Positions 1 through 10,235 of a stretch of 64,000 bases of DNA are shown one piece after another (within the stretch, counting starts at the first letter, position 1; the number at the start of each line of letters is the position of its first letter). The position numbers were made by a program, and so were the translations under genes. Where the stretch lies: positions 12,710,001 to 12,774,000 of the forward strand of contig CM034411.1 of assembly GCA_019925095.2 (NCBI GenBank), in the 5' to 3' direction. The notes beneath the pieces are model-generated. The model did not search any database, was not told the origin of the DNA, and saw nothing but the letters and a program-made list of their open reading frames with translations. The DNA is from Dendrolimus kikuchii (Eukaryota > Arthropoda > Insecta > Lepidoptera > Lasiocampidae).

Positions 1-514
1 CCCCTAATAACTTTGGCTTTAGGACCTAGTAATAAGTTGATAAATAAATAAGTTAAGATGATATCTGTCTCTTTTTGAATTGACTAGTGAGCAAAAGTTT
101 GAATTTCTCTTAATGAAATATAATTCTAAAGGCCGTAAAAATATTGGCAACCCTAAGAGGTCCTGTTTAACATGATGATAATAATAACAATAACACTCTG
201 TACGACCGATCTTGACCTTTGTATAAATATAATAACTTTTAACACTATGCACATTAAACACGACCCCTCAGAATGACAATCTTAATTATTGTAGAGCCAC
301 CAGCCATGTCAAATGGATTAGCCTTTCCCTAAGCTAACAGACGGCACGTAATACTGGATTAGGTGTTCTTAGGCCCTTTGTGTTGAAACAACAGAGACTA
401 GGGATTCTGTAATCTTATATTACGTGCGAGATTCGGAATGACCTGTGATTGACATACTAAGTAACATTACTTAAGATAAATGTAAGCAGTTTGTTAGCCT
501 ATTCTTAATCTAGT
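1..514. other. Unassigned AT-rich sequence
   Basis: No gene, repeat boundary or RNA was recognised. Short open frames here are low-complexity and AT-rich with no family resemblance. Confidence 0.5.
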
Positions 515-828
515 TGAAGTGAAACATCTTTAGAATCGGTGTGATTTGAAACTCGATGTAACGAAAAAGCGACACTAAAAAGAAATAACACAAATCTATA
601 GGACTAAGCCTGCGAGAGAATGAGTGAATGAATGAAGTAAAAGTGATAATAATATTTTTTAGGCTAAATCAGTGAAAAATTTAAAGTGATACTTAAGAAG
701 TTTATTTTGAAATATAATATGCTGACGGATGTAGGCTAAAGGAATTTTATATTTATATTAATAAAAGTTAGAGAAGAATTATCTGGGAGTATATTCTATG
801 AAGTTTTACTTATACTGCGTGTAAACTG
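515..828 (-). repeat. Dispersed repeat family D, uninterrupted copy
   Basis: On the minus strand this matches 15676-16435 and, in part, 54291-54745 and 62262-62500. Shared blocks include a stretch around GTGTCGCTTTTTCGTTTCATCG and one around TTCTAAAGAAGTTTCACTT. Unlike the 15.7-kb copy, it has no Helitron between the blocks TCTAACTTTTATTA and ATATAAATATA, so it acts as a paralogous empty site. No coding capacity was seen. The element class is unknown. Confidence 0.6.
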
Positions 829-846
829 GCACACACACACACACAT
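829..846. repeat. CA microsatellite
   Basis: A short run of CA dinucleotides lies directly at the edge of the family D copy. Confidence 0.8.
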
Positions 847-1856
847 TTTTTTTCTTTACTCTGTCTAGCAATTATCATACCAGAATCTTCCTGTAGTCTG
901 TTTTTTTACTTAAAAATTTGTACATCCTTGGGGTAACTCCTCTTGCTTCAAGAAGTTTAGCTATTCCAGGATATTTTAAAATGACATACATACCTGAAAC
1001 AAAAAAGGAAATTTGTTTAGTAATCTTTGGTTAGTAGCAAAACGACATTAAGGCGTTGTTCATTGCATAAACTTGTATTTTGTGCGACGAAGAAATTAAA
1101 TATAATTAGTTCTAGCTAATTAAATTTTGTATCTCTTCATCGATTTAACCACTTATCAGTTCAACAAGGCTTTCACCAGAAAAATACAGAGGGTAGGTCA
1201 CCTTTAATCTATAGGTAATGAATATGTGTGCTACTAGAGCGACGCTGTTATATCTGATAAGTGAAATGTCAATAGAATCATGCATCCACTGCTAACTTCC
1301 TAACTTATCTATCAAACCGAAAATAACAATTTAACATTCACTGCTGACTCCGGTATTCTATTATAATACTGTCTTTCAATCTAAAGCCGTGAGATTTGAC
1401 TTTTATAAGAAATTAATAAAAGAAACTAATTTGTTAGAATCTAATCAAAAAACGCGTTATGGTACACGCCCCTTTATGAAATCAGCACCGCCTCTTATTA
1501 AAGGCCCAAGTTAAAAGTTGGAGCGGGAGAGAGGAACAATCAGTAGCGTAACAACATATCAAAATGGTCAATGTATCACGGACCTCCAATTCAAAAGAGC
1601 TACTAGAAAATAAATTTTTATTGTTACAAAATTTTGTAAATTATTCAATATTAAAGTGCAAAGATATCGCCTAGTTCTAAAACGTCTATTAAATTATATT
1701 TCAATCCAAGACGTTACTTAAATTAATTATTGGGTACTTATAAAACCAATAAGATACGCATGAAATATACTAATGTTTATACACTCTTTCTGTCGTGATT
1801 GGTTAAAATAAAAGTGCAAAATTGTTTAATGTTTAATAATAAAATCAGTTTTCAAA
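847..1856. other. Unassigned AT-rich sequence
   Basis: No coding, RNA or repeat feature was recognised in this interval. Confidence 0.5.
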
Positions 1857-2167
1857 ACCTTGCAGGAACTGAGAAGGAATATAATTTCCTGCGGCCAGGT
1901 GACCTGTCGTAAGAGGCGACATAACAACCCACAGCCAGGTGGTAGGGTATTTGCCCGTCTGGATGGCTACCACCCCTGGTCTAGAGTATGCCGCTATAAC
2001 AACCTTGAGTTCTGTTCCGGCATTAGTGGCCAGGTTCAAGTTTCCCTTTAGAGAGCGGCAGCACATTGTTAGCATCTTTGGTGTTACAAATGTTCATAGG
2101 CGATGGTAACCGCTTGCCATCAGGTGGACCGTCTACCTGTCTGCTGAACTTAAGCAATAAAAAAAAT
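1857..2167 (+). mobile_element. SINE-A copy 1
   Basis: Near full-length copy of the commonest repeat in the window. In this orientation the family starts near a TATCCGTGCAGGAACGG block (here degraded to TGCAGGAACTGAG). It runs through CAGGTGGTAGGG and GTTCCGGCATTAGTG, and ends in GGCGATGGTAACCGC, a CAGGTGG..CCGTCTGCCTGTCTGCTG block and an A-rich tail after GCAATAAA. The tail and family size (about 310 bp) suggest a SINE. I could not find a convincing pol III A/B box, so its head type is unknown. Its 3' tail resembles that of the jockey-like LINE at 58955-59360. Confidence 0.75.
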
Positions 2168-2341
2168 ATTTGATAAAACTAAACAATAGATTTTTGGATA
2201 TCGATTATTTTTAAACAAGATTTATGCGATTTATGTGTCAAATCTCGACTGTTTAGTGAAATGTCATTGGTCAACCTATCACAGGAATTCTGTGACTAGT
2301 AGTTGAAGACCTATAAATTAGTTAACTATGAATTAAATAAT

Positions 2342-2712
2342 TTTTTCAACACACTTGCTCATAAAGTGGCTCTATGGTCACCGCAATTAGGCACAGAATG
2401 ACACCCATTTTCAAACTGTGAGTAAAAAACATTATAACTCACTAGTGAGTTATAGATTTTTTTATTTTATTTTATTGGTTGAGTTGCTTTGTTCTTAAAA
2501 AAGTTTTTATTCAAAAAAAAACAAGATCGTGTTCTATAGAACAAATAAATTAATGTTCCTATTGCTTGCTCATTTCATGCAACTTCTTATTTAAATAGAT
2601 AATTTTAACTCGTACGTGTTTAATAAATAAAACTTTCACTCATATATAACTTTTTTATCTACTAAATAAAATGAGGTTTTGTTGTTATTTTATTCACAAG
2701 TGTGTTGAAAAA
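2342..2712. mobile_element. MITE-like element with 16-bp terminal inverted repeats
   Basis: The ends carry TTTTTCAACACACTTG at 2342-2357 and its exact reverse complement at 2697-2712. The interior is AT-rich, non-coding and holds a perfect 20-bp palindrome at 2434-2453. This fits a short non-autonomous DNA element. No transposase or clear target-site duplication was seen. Confidence 0.55.
2434..2453. repeat. Perfect 20-bp palindrome
   Basis: ATAACTCACT is followed directly by AGTGAGTTAT. It lies inside the 2342-2712 inverted-repeat element and could fold into a cruciform. Confidence 0.85.
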
Positions 2713-2717
2713 CGTCG

Positions 2718-2834
2718 TATGATACACGTGTGTATTGATGATTACCGTCCTCGGCTCTCTTAAGACCCTCGCCTACGGCTGGAGTCTCAATGACGCCTCG
2801 GCGGTAATCACCAATGTTACACACTAGTACCATA
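2718..2834. repeat. Imperfect inverted repeat, about 117 bp
   Basis: The left arm (TATGATACACGTGTGT..GATTACCGTCCTCGG) pairs imperfectly with the reverse complement of the right arm (TATGGTACTAGTGTGT..GATTACCGCCGAGG). It directly follows the preceding MITE-like element and is more CpG-rich than its surroundings. It is probably a foldback element remnant; no family was recognised. Confidence 0.5.
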
Positions 2835-3293
2835 ATGTACTATTATTTTATCTCCTGTGACTAAAATACCATCTTAGCGAAAACAACAAAAACACAAAAC
2901 CAAAAAGAAAAAATCCCCGCTACCGCTCGTTATTTCAACCAAAACCCACCTGACCATAAAATATGGCCGAAAACTATACACAGCTATAATTACACGCGAG
3001 ACATGTGAAGCAATTATATATAGATTACCGGTCAGCGTTCATTAACAAAAAGATGATATTCTTAGATAAACTCTTGAAGCCGTCAGCAAAAAGCTCAACG
3101 ATCAAGAATGCCGATCGATGTAGAGATATATAGCTCCGTTACTTGGTTGTTTTGTTGCGAGTTTTTTGAGGTTAAATATTTTTAGGGCTACAATACAGCA
3201 ATCTTCGTAAATGATTATTCATCTTTATGACCAAGTAGTGTAAAGCCTTTGCTCTCTTAAAGTGATTCAAGGAAATAACATTATTTTATCTGT
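2835..3293. other. Unassigned AT-rich sequence
   Basis: No gene or repeat boundary was recognised. Confidence 0.45.
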
Positions 3294-3580
3294 GCAGGAA
3301 CGAAGAAAGAATACAATTTCATGTCACCGGACGGCCTATCGTAAAAGGCGACAAAACAACCTACAACCAGGTGGTAGGGTATCTGCCCGTCTGGATGGCT
3401 ACTACCCCTGATCTGCACTATGCCACCGTAACAACCTTGAGTTGTGTTCCGGCATTACTGGCCAGGTACCAGTCTCCCTTTAAAGAGCGGCAGCACATTG
3501 GTAGTACCTTTGGTATTAAAAATATCTATAGGCGACGGGAGCGGCTTTCCATCAGGTGGGCCGTTTTCTCTCTTTCTTTA
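3294..3580 (+). mobile_element. SINE-A copy 2, 3' tail altered
   Basis: Matches SINE-A from its TGCAGGAACG head to the CAGGTGGGCCGT tail block. The tail then runs into unrelated pyrimidine-rich sequence instead of the usual CTGTCTGCTG and A-tail. Several substitutions indicate an old copy. Confidence 0.7.
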
Positions 3581-4089
3581 CCTAACTTCAATTTCTGCCC
3601 TCCTGGCTACAAATCAAATTAAAAGCTGCAACGCCTCGGCCGCAGGCTGACGAACCAGCTAAGCAGCCTCCCAGCTTTAGGAGGTTGGGCGCTAATGGTC
3701 ACTGCCAAAGGACCCGCTGCATTGTTAATCAGCCGTACTTTGCAGGTAATATTTCTTTTGATCATATTCTGAAAGTACGCTACGTTCAAAAACTATTCGC
3801 TATTTTTCTTGGCACAATGTCAAAATCTAATTTTTAGGTTTCAAATAAAAGTCTACCAACTTATTTCTAGAGATAATGCACTTTTATAGTCGAATACGCG
3901 TATGTTAATGTTTTTCAAAGTTTTATAGTTTATTTTTACGATCCGTTCTGTAAATGGACCGTCCTGATGTTATTCTAATGTTTGGGTATCGAGTTATGTA
4001 GGCAGTTTGAGGATCGCCGACTTCTCTTAGTACCAGTTTTGTACACTACTTGTTTGTTTTGAAAAATTTAAATGTCTGTATTCGGTTCA
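3581..4089. other. Unassigned sequence
   Basis: A GC-richer patch at about 3617-3750 resembles nothing I recognise. The rest is AT-rich with no support for genes. Confidence 0.4.
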
Positions 4090-4449
4090 TATTTGGGTTG
4101 CGCAAATATGACCACGTTTCCGAATATCGTAAGAAGCTTAAATGGTAACCTAATCGCCTTCGCCGGAATGTTCACTTGCTCTCTCATTTGTACAACATCC
4201 TTTTTGATTCTCCTCCTTATTTAAAGGAACGTTTTGATTTCCTACATCTTTCTCATTCTCGTTATTTGCGCTCTAGTAATAATCTCTCCTAAATGACAGC
4301 TGTACACACTTCTTCCGTTGTTGATAACTCTTTCACGGTACAGGCTGTCTGTTTATGGAACTCACTGCCACTCAGCGTCAGACAAGCCAAGTCAGTATCC
4401 TCTTTTAAAATCATGGTTTTTAATTATTTTTGGACCTCTCAGGTATAAT
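4090..4449 (+). pseudogene. Jockey/CR1-type LINE reverse transcriptase, C-terminal remnant
   Basis: Reading + with in-frame stops, the segment shows KYDHVSEYRKKLKW, then LRR..HLLSHLYNILF, and a C-terminal block with LWNSLPLSVRQAK and SSFKIMVFNYF before a stop. This is the usual end of jockey/CR1-group reverse transcriptases, beyond the catalytic domain. The minus-strand copy at 24121-24482 carries the same landmarks (KYDHVSE, LRRSAHLLNLLYRILF, SVRKAK), which supports a real family. The copy is 5'-truncated, has stops, and is dead. Confidence 0.65.
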
Positions 4450-4500
4450 AGTGCTGCTTATTCTGTATGTATTATGATATGTACTGTGTTTATATAGTAT

Positions 4501-5036
4501 TGTTACAACTTAGGCTCCGACAAAGACAAATTCCACGTACAGATCTGTGAAAGCACATTTTATTACCTGTCGGCATTTGAACTGATTTATAATCCTTTTA
4601 TGATCGTCTTCTTTCGTTCACTTATTTATTGGCATACTTTTCTAGTTATTGTGGAGAACAGCTTATTGTCCTATTGCACTCGTTTACGGCCGCTCAGGAG
4701 CATCATTAGCCATGTGTTGCGGATTATAAGTATAAGCTATTTCTAGGAATTATGTCGACGTTGCCAGGCGGGCACATTTGCACTTGTGAAGTATAAAACG
4801 ATGGCCTGATTGAGAGAGGGGGGTCAGTTGAGCGACAACTACGATAGGCGTGACGTGTGGACATTCGGGAACCTATTAGTGACGGACTTTGCGCGTTTTA
4901 TAGATTTACGACCTTCTGTCGTCTGATTTGTTGTGTTCGGTTATATTTATACCTGTGTTATACGTATTTGTATAGTTCTAATAAACTCTATAATAATTCT
5001 AACGGCATTTTAATTCGAGTCCCGCAACTCGTAACA
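4501..5036 (+). mobile_element. Solo LTR, family LTR-2
   Basis: Begins TGTTACAAC and ends GTAACA, the TG..CA pattern with short inverted ends expected of an LTR. It contains a TATA-like GTATAAAACG near 4793 and AATAAA near 4980. The same sequence recurs at 21977-22446, 24784-25235, 37361-37713, 48057-48532 and 48980-49420, and three of those copies have perfect ATAT duplications. Here the flanks read GTAT and GTAG, so the duplication is imperfect. No internal retrotransposon region is attached. The 114-codon frame starting in it is incidental. Confidence 0.75.
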
Positions 5037-5937
5037 GTAGTAACGCAACACTTACATTCTTTTTTAAATGCCGAGGGAATTAAAAGTCACCATGTCAAGA
5101 CACCATTGTTTTCTTCAACGTCATTACATGATAGCTGTTACAACAACATGGGCATTAGATCAGAAAAAGTGGCTAAAGCCTTGATACACCAATTAATGTA
5201 AATCGGGCTTAAGCGGTCCATAGTTCTAAACCCAAGATTCGAATTTCGGTCATTACAATAATGCTCGTGTTATTGCCATTTTTCAATTATTTTCTTTTCT
5301 CAAATCGCATCTAAACTTATTTTGAATTTGTCGCATTTAAAAATAATTTATTCTATTTTAACATTTGGTTATGTGCTCAAAGTTGTGGGAATCATAGCTG
5401 TTGTGAATCAACACTATGCAAGGCGACCAAATAATGTAATACGGAGTGTGGTTAACACATTAGTTATTTTGTGTGATGGCCACCGTGAAAAATGCATAAT
5501 ACGGCTGCGAGGATGTGTTAATGCCGTATTCGTCAAGTTATTCAGCGTAAAATATTCGTACCCATGATGCAACATTATTATTCATGAGGTCATTGTAATG
5601 TAATATTCGAAAAATTACATAAGGCGTGGCAACAAAATAATAAAAACAAATTTTATTTAATCAATTAATCTGTTCACTAATTATTATATTATTTAGCCGT
5701 AGCCCCAATTTGTACGACTGAAAAAAAAGGCGTTCTCTTGGCATTCCAAAAATCACTTTTCTAAATCCTTTAGATTTTTTATACAAACACAATTCTTACT
5801 TAATAATTTATAACTTAGTTTATTTTTAGTATTCTTACTTAGAGTCAATAAACATTTATTGAGTTTTAGTATAGACATTTAGTAATTATTTAACTAAATA
5901 ATGTATTTAAAATAAAATAAGAATAAATAAATAAATA
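5037..5937. other. Unassigned AT-rich sequence
   Basis: Open frames at about 4857-5201 and 5322-5567 show no family resemblance and no splice or promoter context that I could defend. No repeat was recognised. Confidence 0.45.
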
Positions 5938-6167
5938 ATCGGCAGACAAACACACATATTGTATATCCCCAAATTAAGAAAGTTACGCTTGTGTTATGGG
6001 AAATATACAACGGACTACTCTGGGGCCGATTCCAGACACCCAGACCATAGTCAATAACGGAGAAATACGTTTCCGAAATGTACTATACCAGTATCGAACC
6101 CGGAGACTCTGTGTTGCAGTGAAGTAGGCCGGCAAAGGCTTAGCCCGCTCAACCACAGAAGCCGTCA
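5938..6167 (-). mobile_element. tRNA-derived SINE (SINE-T) copy 1
   Basis: On the minus strand the element starts with a tRNA-like head carrying pol III A- and B-box positions, then a body containing CCCAGAGTAGTCCGTTG. It ends in TGTTTGTCTGCCGATTATT with a tail of ATT/AAT repeats. This copy is mutated in the B box. Close relatives lie at 38139-38367, 39937-40135, 51275-51475 and 61998-62240. Confidence 0.75.
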
Positions 6168-6407
6168 TAGAATAAAGGGCACACAGGACATAAACATTAA
6201 TTAACAATACGTTGTCAATTAATTACCACTGGATGAAAAAAGACATCGGAATTAGAGATCAGAATAAATTAATATTAAAAAATATAAAAATGAAAATATA
6301 ATAAATAAACGTATACATACATACATATACTTAAAACCTAGTATACAGGGGCAAAGTCTATATATACTCCACTCCTCTAAACTGTGTATCGATTATAAGT
6401 TATTATA

Positions 6408-7075
6408 AACTAGTGGTCGCCCGTGGTCGAAATTCGACCATAATAATTAATGTCAAAGACTTATATATAATCACAGATTTCGCCAAGGCTACACTGTTAA
6501 TTTGACTTTAACAATAAACAAAAGAGTATATATGCGTGAGTGTGGCAAATACATGGTAGTGCGTGTAATGTTTTTTTTTATTGATTTAATGTATTTTTAT
6601 GCATAATTTTTTTTTAAATATTAGTATTTGACGCTCATGGAAGGTGTGTCTTTCCACGACTTCTGCATCCATCCACTTTTGCATTGTATATCTGTTTAGT
6701 CATTTTTTCATCATGCATTCTTTCCACATGCCCGAACCACCGGAGCATTCCTTTCCTTACCTTCACCCCGACACTCTCTTTCAGACCAACTCTCTTTCTT
6801 ACTTCGGTATTACGAACGCGGTCCGCGAGCGTCACTCCGCAGATTTTGCGCAGTGCTCGCATCTCAACCGCGTTTACTCTACTTTCATGCTCTCTCTTCC
6901 ATACCCAACTCTCGCTTCCATACGTGAGCGTAGGTACCAGCACCGCGTTGTGTATGGCGAGCTGGGCCTTCTGGCTGAGGTATTTTTATGCGAAATTTCA
7001 TACTCCTCCGTCCGCGGAATTTTCGTAAAAAGGGGTACAAAGTTTTTGCTTCACGTATTAATACATAGATAATAA
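6408..7075 (+). repeat. Dispersed repeat family C, interrupted by LINE fragment
   Basis: Starts ACTAGTGGTCGCCCGTGGTC, shares an internal AATAAACAAAAGAGTATATATG block with copies at 7366-7592, 16795-17455 and 59868-60180, and ends with GCGAAATTTCATACTCCTCCG..TTTTTGCTTCACGTATTA. Between the halves lies a LINE fragment (about 6633-6985). Coding capacity was not seen. The class is uncertain; it may be a LINE or SINE end. Confidence 0.6.
6633..6985 (-). pseudogene. TATG-tailed LINE, reverse transcriptase C-terminal fragment
   Basis: On the minus strand about 102 codons are open, with LTYGSESWVW, then MRALRKICGV, and KGMLRWFGHVERMHDE followed by QIYNAKVDG. This pattern is known from the C-terminal part of RTE/BovB-like endonuclease-reverse transcriptases. 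The downstream part of the same family is present at 8048-8361. Here the 3' end stops at GGAAGGTG, before the family's true 3' end, so it is not a simple target-primed insertion. It interrupts family C. The catalytic reverse transcriptase domain is absent. Confidence 0.7.
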
Positions 7076-7365
7076 ATAATACTTTAGTGATCATGTCTTG
7101 CATAAACCGGCCCACGTGCTAATGTATTCCGACGAATCTAGCCGGGGTACGACTCTAATAACTCCGAGTCTAATCTAATTCGTGGCCTGACGATGCCATT
7201 ACGCCAGTAGCTCACTGGCTAACAACTTTTTTGTAATAACAAGTTCCATCTTCAAACAAAATTAAGTTTTTTAAACTAAGTCCTGGTCTGATGGCTTTAG
7301 TATTGTCCTGGCAGACGAGAATTAGGTATTCTAGTCAAGTTTAATATAGGAGATTATATCGTTGT

Positions 7366-7592
7366 AGCTTAGTGACTAGGGTACTCTCGTTTCATTTCAA
7401 TGATGCCATGTATTTGACTCACACACGCATATATACTCATTTGTTTATTGTTAAAGTCAAATTAACAGTGTAGCCTTGGCGAAATCTGTGATTATAGAAG
7501 TCTTTGACAATAGAACTTTAATAATGTTCAAACTCGTTATTTAAATTAATTATGGTAAAATTTTGACCAATGGGCGACCACTAGTTGTTACA
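7366..7592 (-). repeat. Dispersed repeat family C, partial inverted copy
   Basis: The reverse complement starts ACTAGTGGTCGCCC and includes AATAAACAAATGAGTATATATG, matching the 5' half of family C at 6408. The 3' half is missing. Confidence 0.6.
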
Positions 7593-7765
7593 AATACGAC
7601 ATACCTTACAGTAACTACGACATACCGTACGACATACCTAACAATTGATTGTCTAATGCCGGATCTACGTCTAAACGATCTGTGGATCGAATATTGATAT
7701 CATAAAAGTAGGAAATAGATTGAAAATAAGGATTTTAGATTAGAGATTGAGATTGAATATTGATA

Positions 7766-7985
7766 GCCGCCGTATGCCTTCGCTCCTCTAGCTCACTAGG
7801 ACGTAGGTTTTCCGGTTTCGATTCCAGGCATGGTAAATTTCGAAAACTACCGTTCCTTTATTTACTAGTGTCTACGATCGTCGCATGGTTCTCCATTGTA
7901 CAATATCCATAGCACAAGCTTGGCTAGCTTGAGCATCTTGTTTAGCTTGATGATATACAATGTGTGTTTTCGTTTGGCGATTTAC
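7766..7985 (+). mobile_element. Possible old tRNA-derived SINE
   Basis: The layout resembles SINE-T: a GGTTTCGATTCCAGG segment close to a B box, then TGGTAAATTTCG and a downstream GATATACAATGTGTG..GGCGATT end. The A-box region is not convincing and the body is strongly diverged. Confidence 0.4.
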
Positions 7986-8042
7986 GAAAAATATTTATAA
8001 AAAATACTACTATTTAAACAAGACATGAAGTTTCGCGGGCAC

Positions 8043-8368
8043 AAGTACATACATACATACATAACTTCATGCCAGTTCCCTTGCGGGGTAGGCACGAACA
8101 ACAGAGTGCCATTTAGGCTTATTCTTACACACCTCACTTGCCTCTTTGACATTCATAACTCTTGTCATGCAAGCTCGTCTGTTCTTAAGGCTCCTGACAT
8201 CACCTTCTGCTAGTACACGATCAATTTGATCATGGAAGGTGTGTCGTGGCCTTCCACGACTTCTGCATCCATCCACTTTTGCATTGTATATCTGTTTAGT
8301 CATTCTTTCATCATGCATTCTCTCCACATGCCCGAACCACCGGAGCATTCCTTTCCTTACCAAGTACA
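8043..8368 (-). mobile_element. TATG-tailed LINE, 5'-truncated insertion with target-site duplication
   Basis: On the minus strand the open frame includes KGMLRWFGHVERMHDERM, then SRGRPRHTFHDQIDRVL, MTRVMNVKEASEVCKN and a final AYPARELA before a stop. The 3' end is a short UTR and repeated TATG. AAGTACA occurs at both edges (8043-8049 and 8362-8368), as expected for target-primed insertion of a 5'-truncated copy. Only the extreme C-terminus of the reverse transcriptase is present. Copies with the same 3' end lie at 13548-13713, 54480-54590, 57989-58182 and 58699-58847. Confidence 0.8.
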
Positions 8369-9105
8369 CAAGTAGTTGTACAAAAATTTGTTCAATTCCT
8401 GATCCACTTCCATAGCTTACTATTAAGTCTCCTGCTTTACCGTTTGTAAAAAATTCTCATTACTTGTATGGACTTTATGACAAATTTCAACCAGAAATGG
8501 AACGCGACTATTAATTTGCTACGTGACCCATTTTTAACAACTTTTTACCAACCCTCGGTGACCCCCGTAGTATATGACGAGGCCTCCCCTACCCCTTTAG
8601 TTTTCACGTTATGTAAACAAAATATTTAAAAATAATAATTTGGCTCATCAGCTATTAAAATGCGCCATATTTGAATACAGATCGAAATAGCGCGAGATTT
8701 CGCTCCTAGAGGATATCGACTACGTGACGAGAACCTGTGACCAAGCGTAGTATTTTGAAGACCTCCCTATCCTTCCTGAACGGGTCACGTAATATGTGTA
8801 AGGTCCCCTAATAAAGCAATTGAATGGTAGTGAGGTATGTATAGAAGCCCAGCTTAAGGCTTACTTCTTTATAATTTAAACGTAGCCTTAATCATTGCTT
8901 ATTAAGTTTTTTATACAATCTGCATTTTAGTTTTTGTATCGCGCCGGAAGCTCTGTTAATTTACTTATGGTTTTGAATGGAACGTTTTGATTGATGTCTT
9001 AAAATGTAATTTAGTCTCAAAAATAGAGTCTTTGTAATAGTCTTAGGATTTTCAAGTCGATTAATTTTGATTAAAAAATTAAAACAAAAATGTTAATAGA
9101 TAAAG
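8369..9105. other. Unassigned sequence
   Basis: No gene or known repeat boundary was recognised. ACGTGACC and GGTCACGT blocks near 8520 and 8785 hint at an old inverted-repeat element but do not define one. Confidence 0.4.
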
Positions 9106-9106
9106 G

Positions 9107-9432
9107 TAATTTTTTTTTTTTTTTATTGCAGGAGATCAGCAGACAGGCAGACGGCCCACTTGATGGAAAGCGGTTACCATCGCCTATGGACATTTGCAAC
9201 ACCAAAGACGCTACAAATGCGCTGCTGCTCTCTTAAGGGAGACTGGATCCTGGTCACTAATGCCGGAACACAACTCAAGGTTGTTATGGCGACATACTTT
9301 AGACCAGGGGTGGTAGCCATCCAGTCGGGCAAATGTCCTACCACCTGGCTGTGGGTTGTTTTGTCGCCTCTTACGACAGGCCGCCCGGCCGCAGGAAATT
9401 GTATTCTTTCTCCGTTCCTGCACGGATGGACA
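9107..9432 (-). mobile_element. SINE-A copy 3, well preserved
   Basis: Starts on the + strand with the T-run (reverse of the A-tail) and TTGCAGGAGATCAGCAGACAG, and ends at the family head CGTTCCTGCACGGAT. On the minus strand a frame stays open through the body (CRNGERIQFPAAGRPVV near its start, GVANVHRRW at its end). The same frame is open in several other copies. Confidence 0.85.
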
Positions 9433-9500
9433 AATGATAATAAAATAAAACTAATGAGGTGTCTTTGGGACACCTGGTTGGAAGGAAGTTTCGAAGAACA

Positions 9501-9556
9501 TTGAAGACCATCGAATACCATCGAAGGCCATCGTAGGCCATCGGAAGCCATCGAAG
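9501..9556. repeat. 10-bp minisatellite, about five units
   Basis: Units of the form GGCCATCGAA (variants AGACCATCGA, ATACCATCGA, AAGCCATCGA) follow each other directly next to the SINE-A head. Confidence 0.8.
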
Positions 9557-9570
9557 AAACTATATAGTGA

Positions 9571-9734
9571 TAAGGGGCCATCCACAAATTACGTGACACG
9601 AATTTCATGATTATTTGAAATGTGACGTCACGTAATTTAGAACACCCTCCTCCCTTCGTTACACAATGTCACACTTCGTTGGACTAACCCCCCCCCCCCC
9701 CTTAACGTTGACGTAATTTATGGATGGCCCTTAA
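9571..9734. mobile_element. Small MITE, family M1
   Basis: Inverted ends: TTAAGGGGCCATCCACAAAT (left, first base variable) and the complement of TTTATGGATGGCCCTTAA (right). It contains GTGACGTCACGTAATTT and a 14-C run at 9688-9701. A second copy is at 13166-13746. There is no coding capacity. Confidence 0.75.
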
Positions 9735-10094
9735 GGGCAATTACAAGACCTTTTATTTTCAAAATAGCGTATATTACACCAATATATATTATTTTAGATA
9801 TTATTGCAATGCATTGAAATTGTATAATAATAGTAAGTGGTTAGCATTTTTTATTTCACTAACACTTTTTTCGTCTAGCCGCCATCCGCCGAGTAACGTG
9901 CGATAAGGAACTTCTTTCCAAAACAATACTAACTTTGGAACACATACCTAAGTTTATTTTGTTCAACCAGTTCACAATATCAAGAACTGATTGAAAAAAT
10001 AAACAAACTTTAAAGTACATGATACGGGAACGCTTTAAGTTCTTTCAAACGAGTAAGTAGAATACAAGCTGTATAATATACTAGTTGAAATGTT
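9735..10094. other. Unassigned AT-rich sequence
   Basis: Nothing was recognised. Confidence 0.45.
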
Positions 10095-10235
10095 GGGTCC
10101 ACTTTGACCACTGGGTCCACTAGGCCAGTTGGGTCCACTTTGTCCACTGGATCCACTGGGTCCACTAGGCCAGTTTGGTTCACTTTGTCCACTGGATCCA
10201 CTGGGTCCAGTTGGTCGACTTGGACCATGTTATCT
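10095..10235. repeat. Minisatellite with GGGTCCACT-type units
   Basis: About three units of roughly 45 bp, each built from 9-bp variants of TCCACTGGG and a CCAGTT segment. On the minus strand the repeat reads as a repetitive DPVDKVDPTGL-like peptide in an 84-codon frame. Period-9 repetition keeps that frame open by itself, so I do not call a gene. Confidence 0.75.

Noticed and set aside
4857..5201. 114-codon + frame
   Set aside because: Starts within the solo LTR and continues into flank; AT-rich with no family resemblance.
6644..7072. 142-codon + frame
   Set aside because: Reverse strand of the LINE fragment at 6633-6985 running into repeat family C; no domain of its own.
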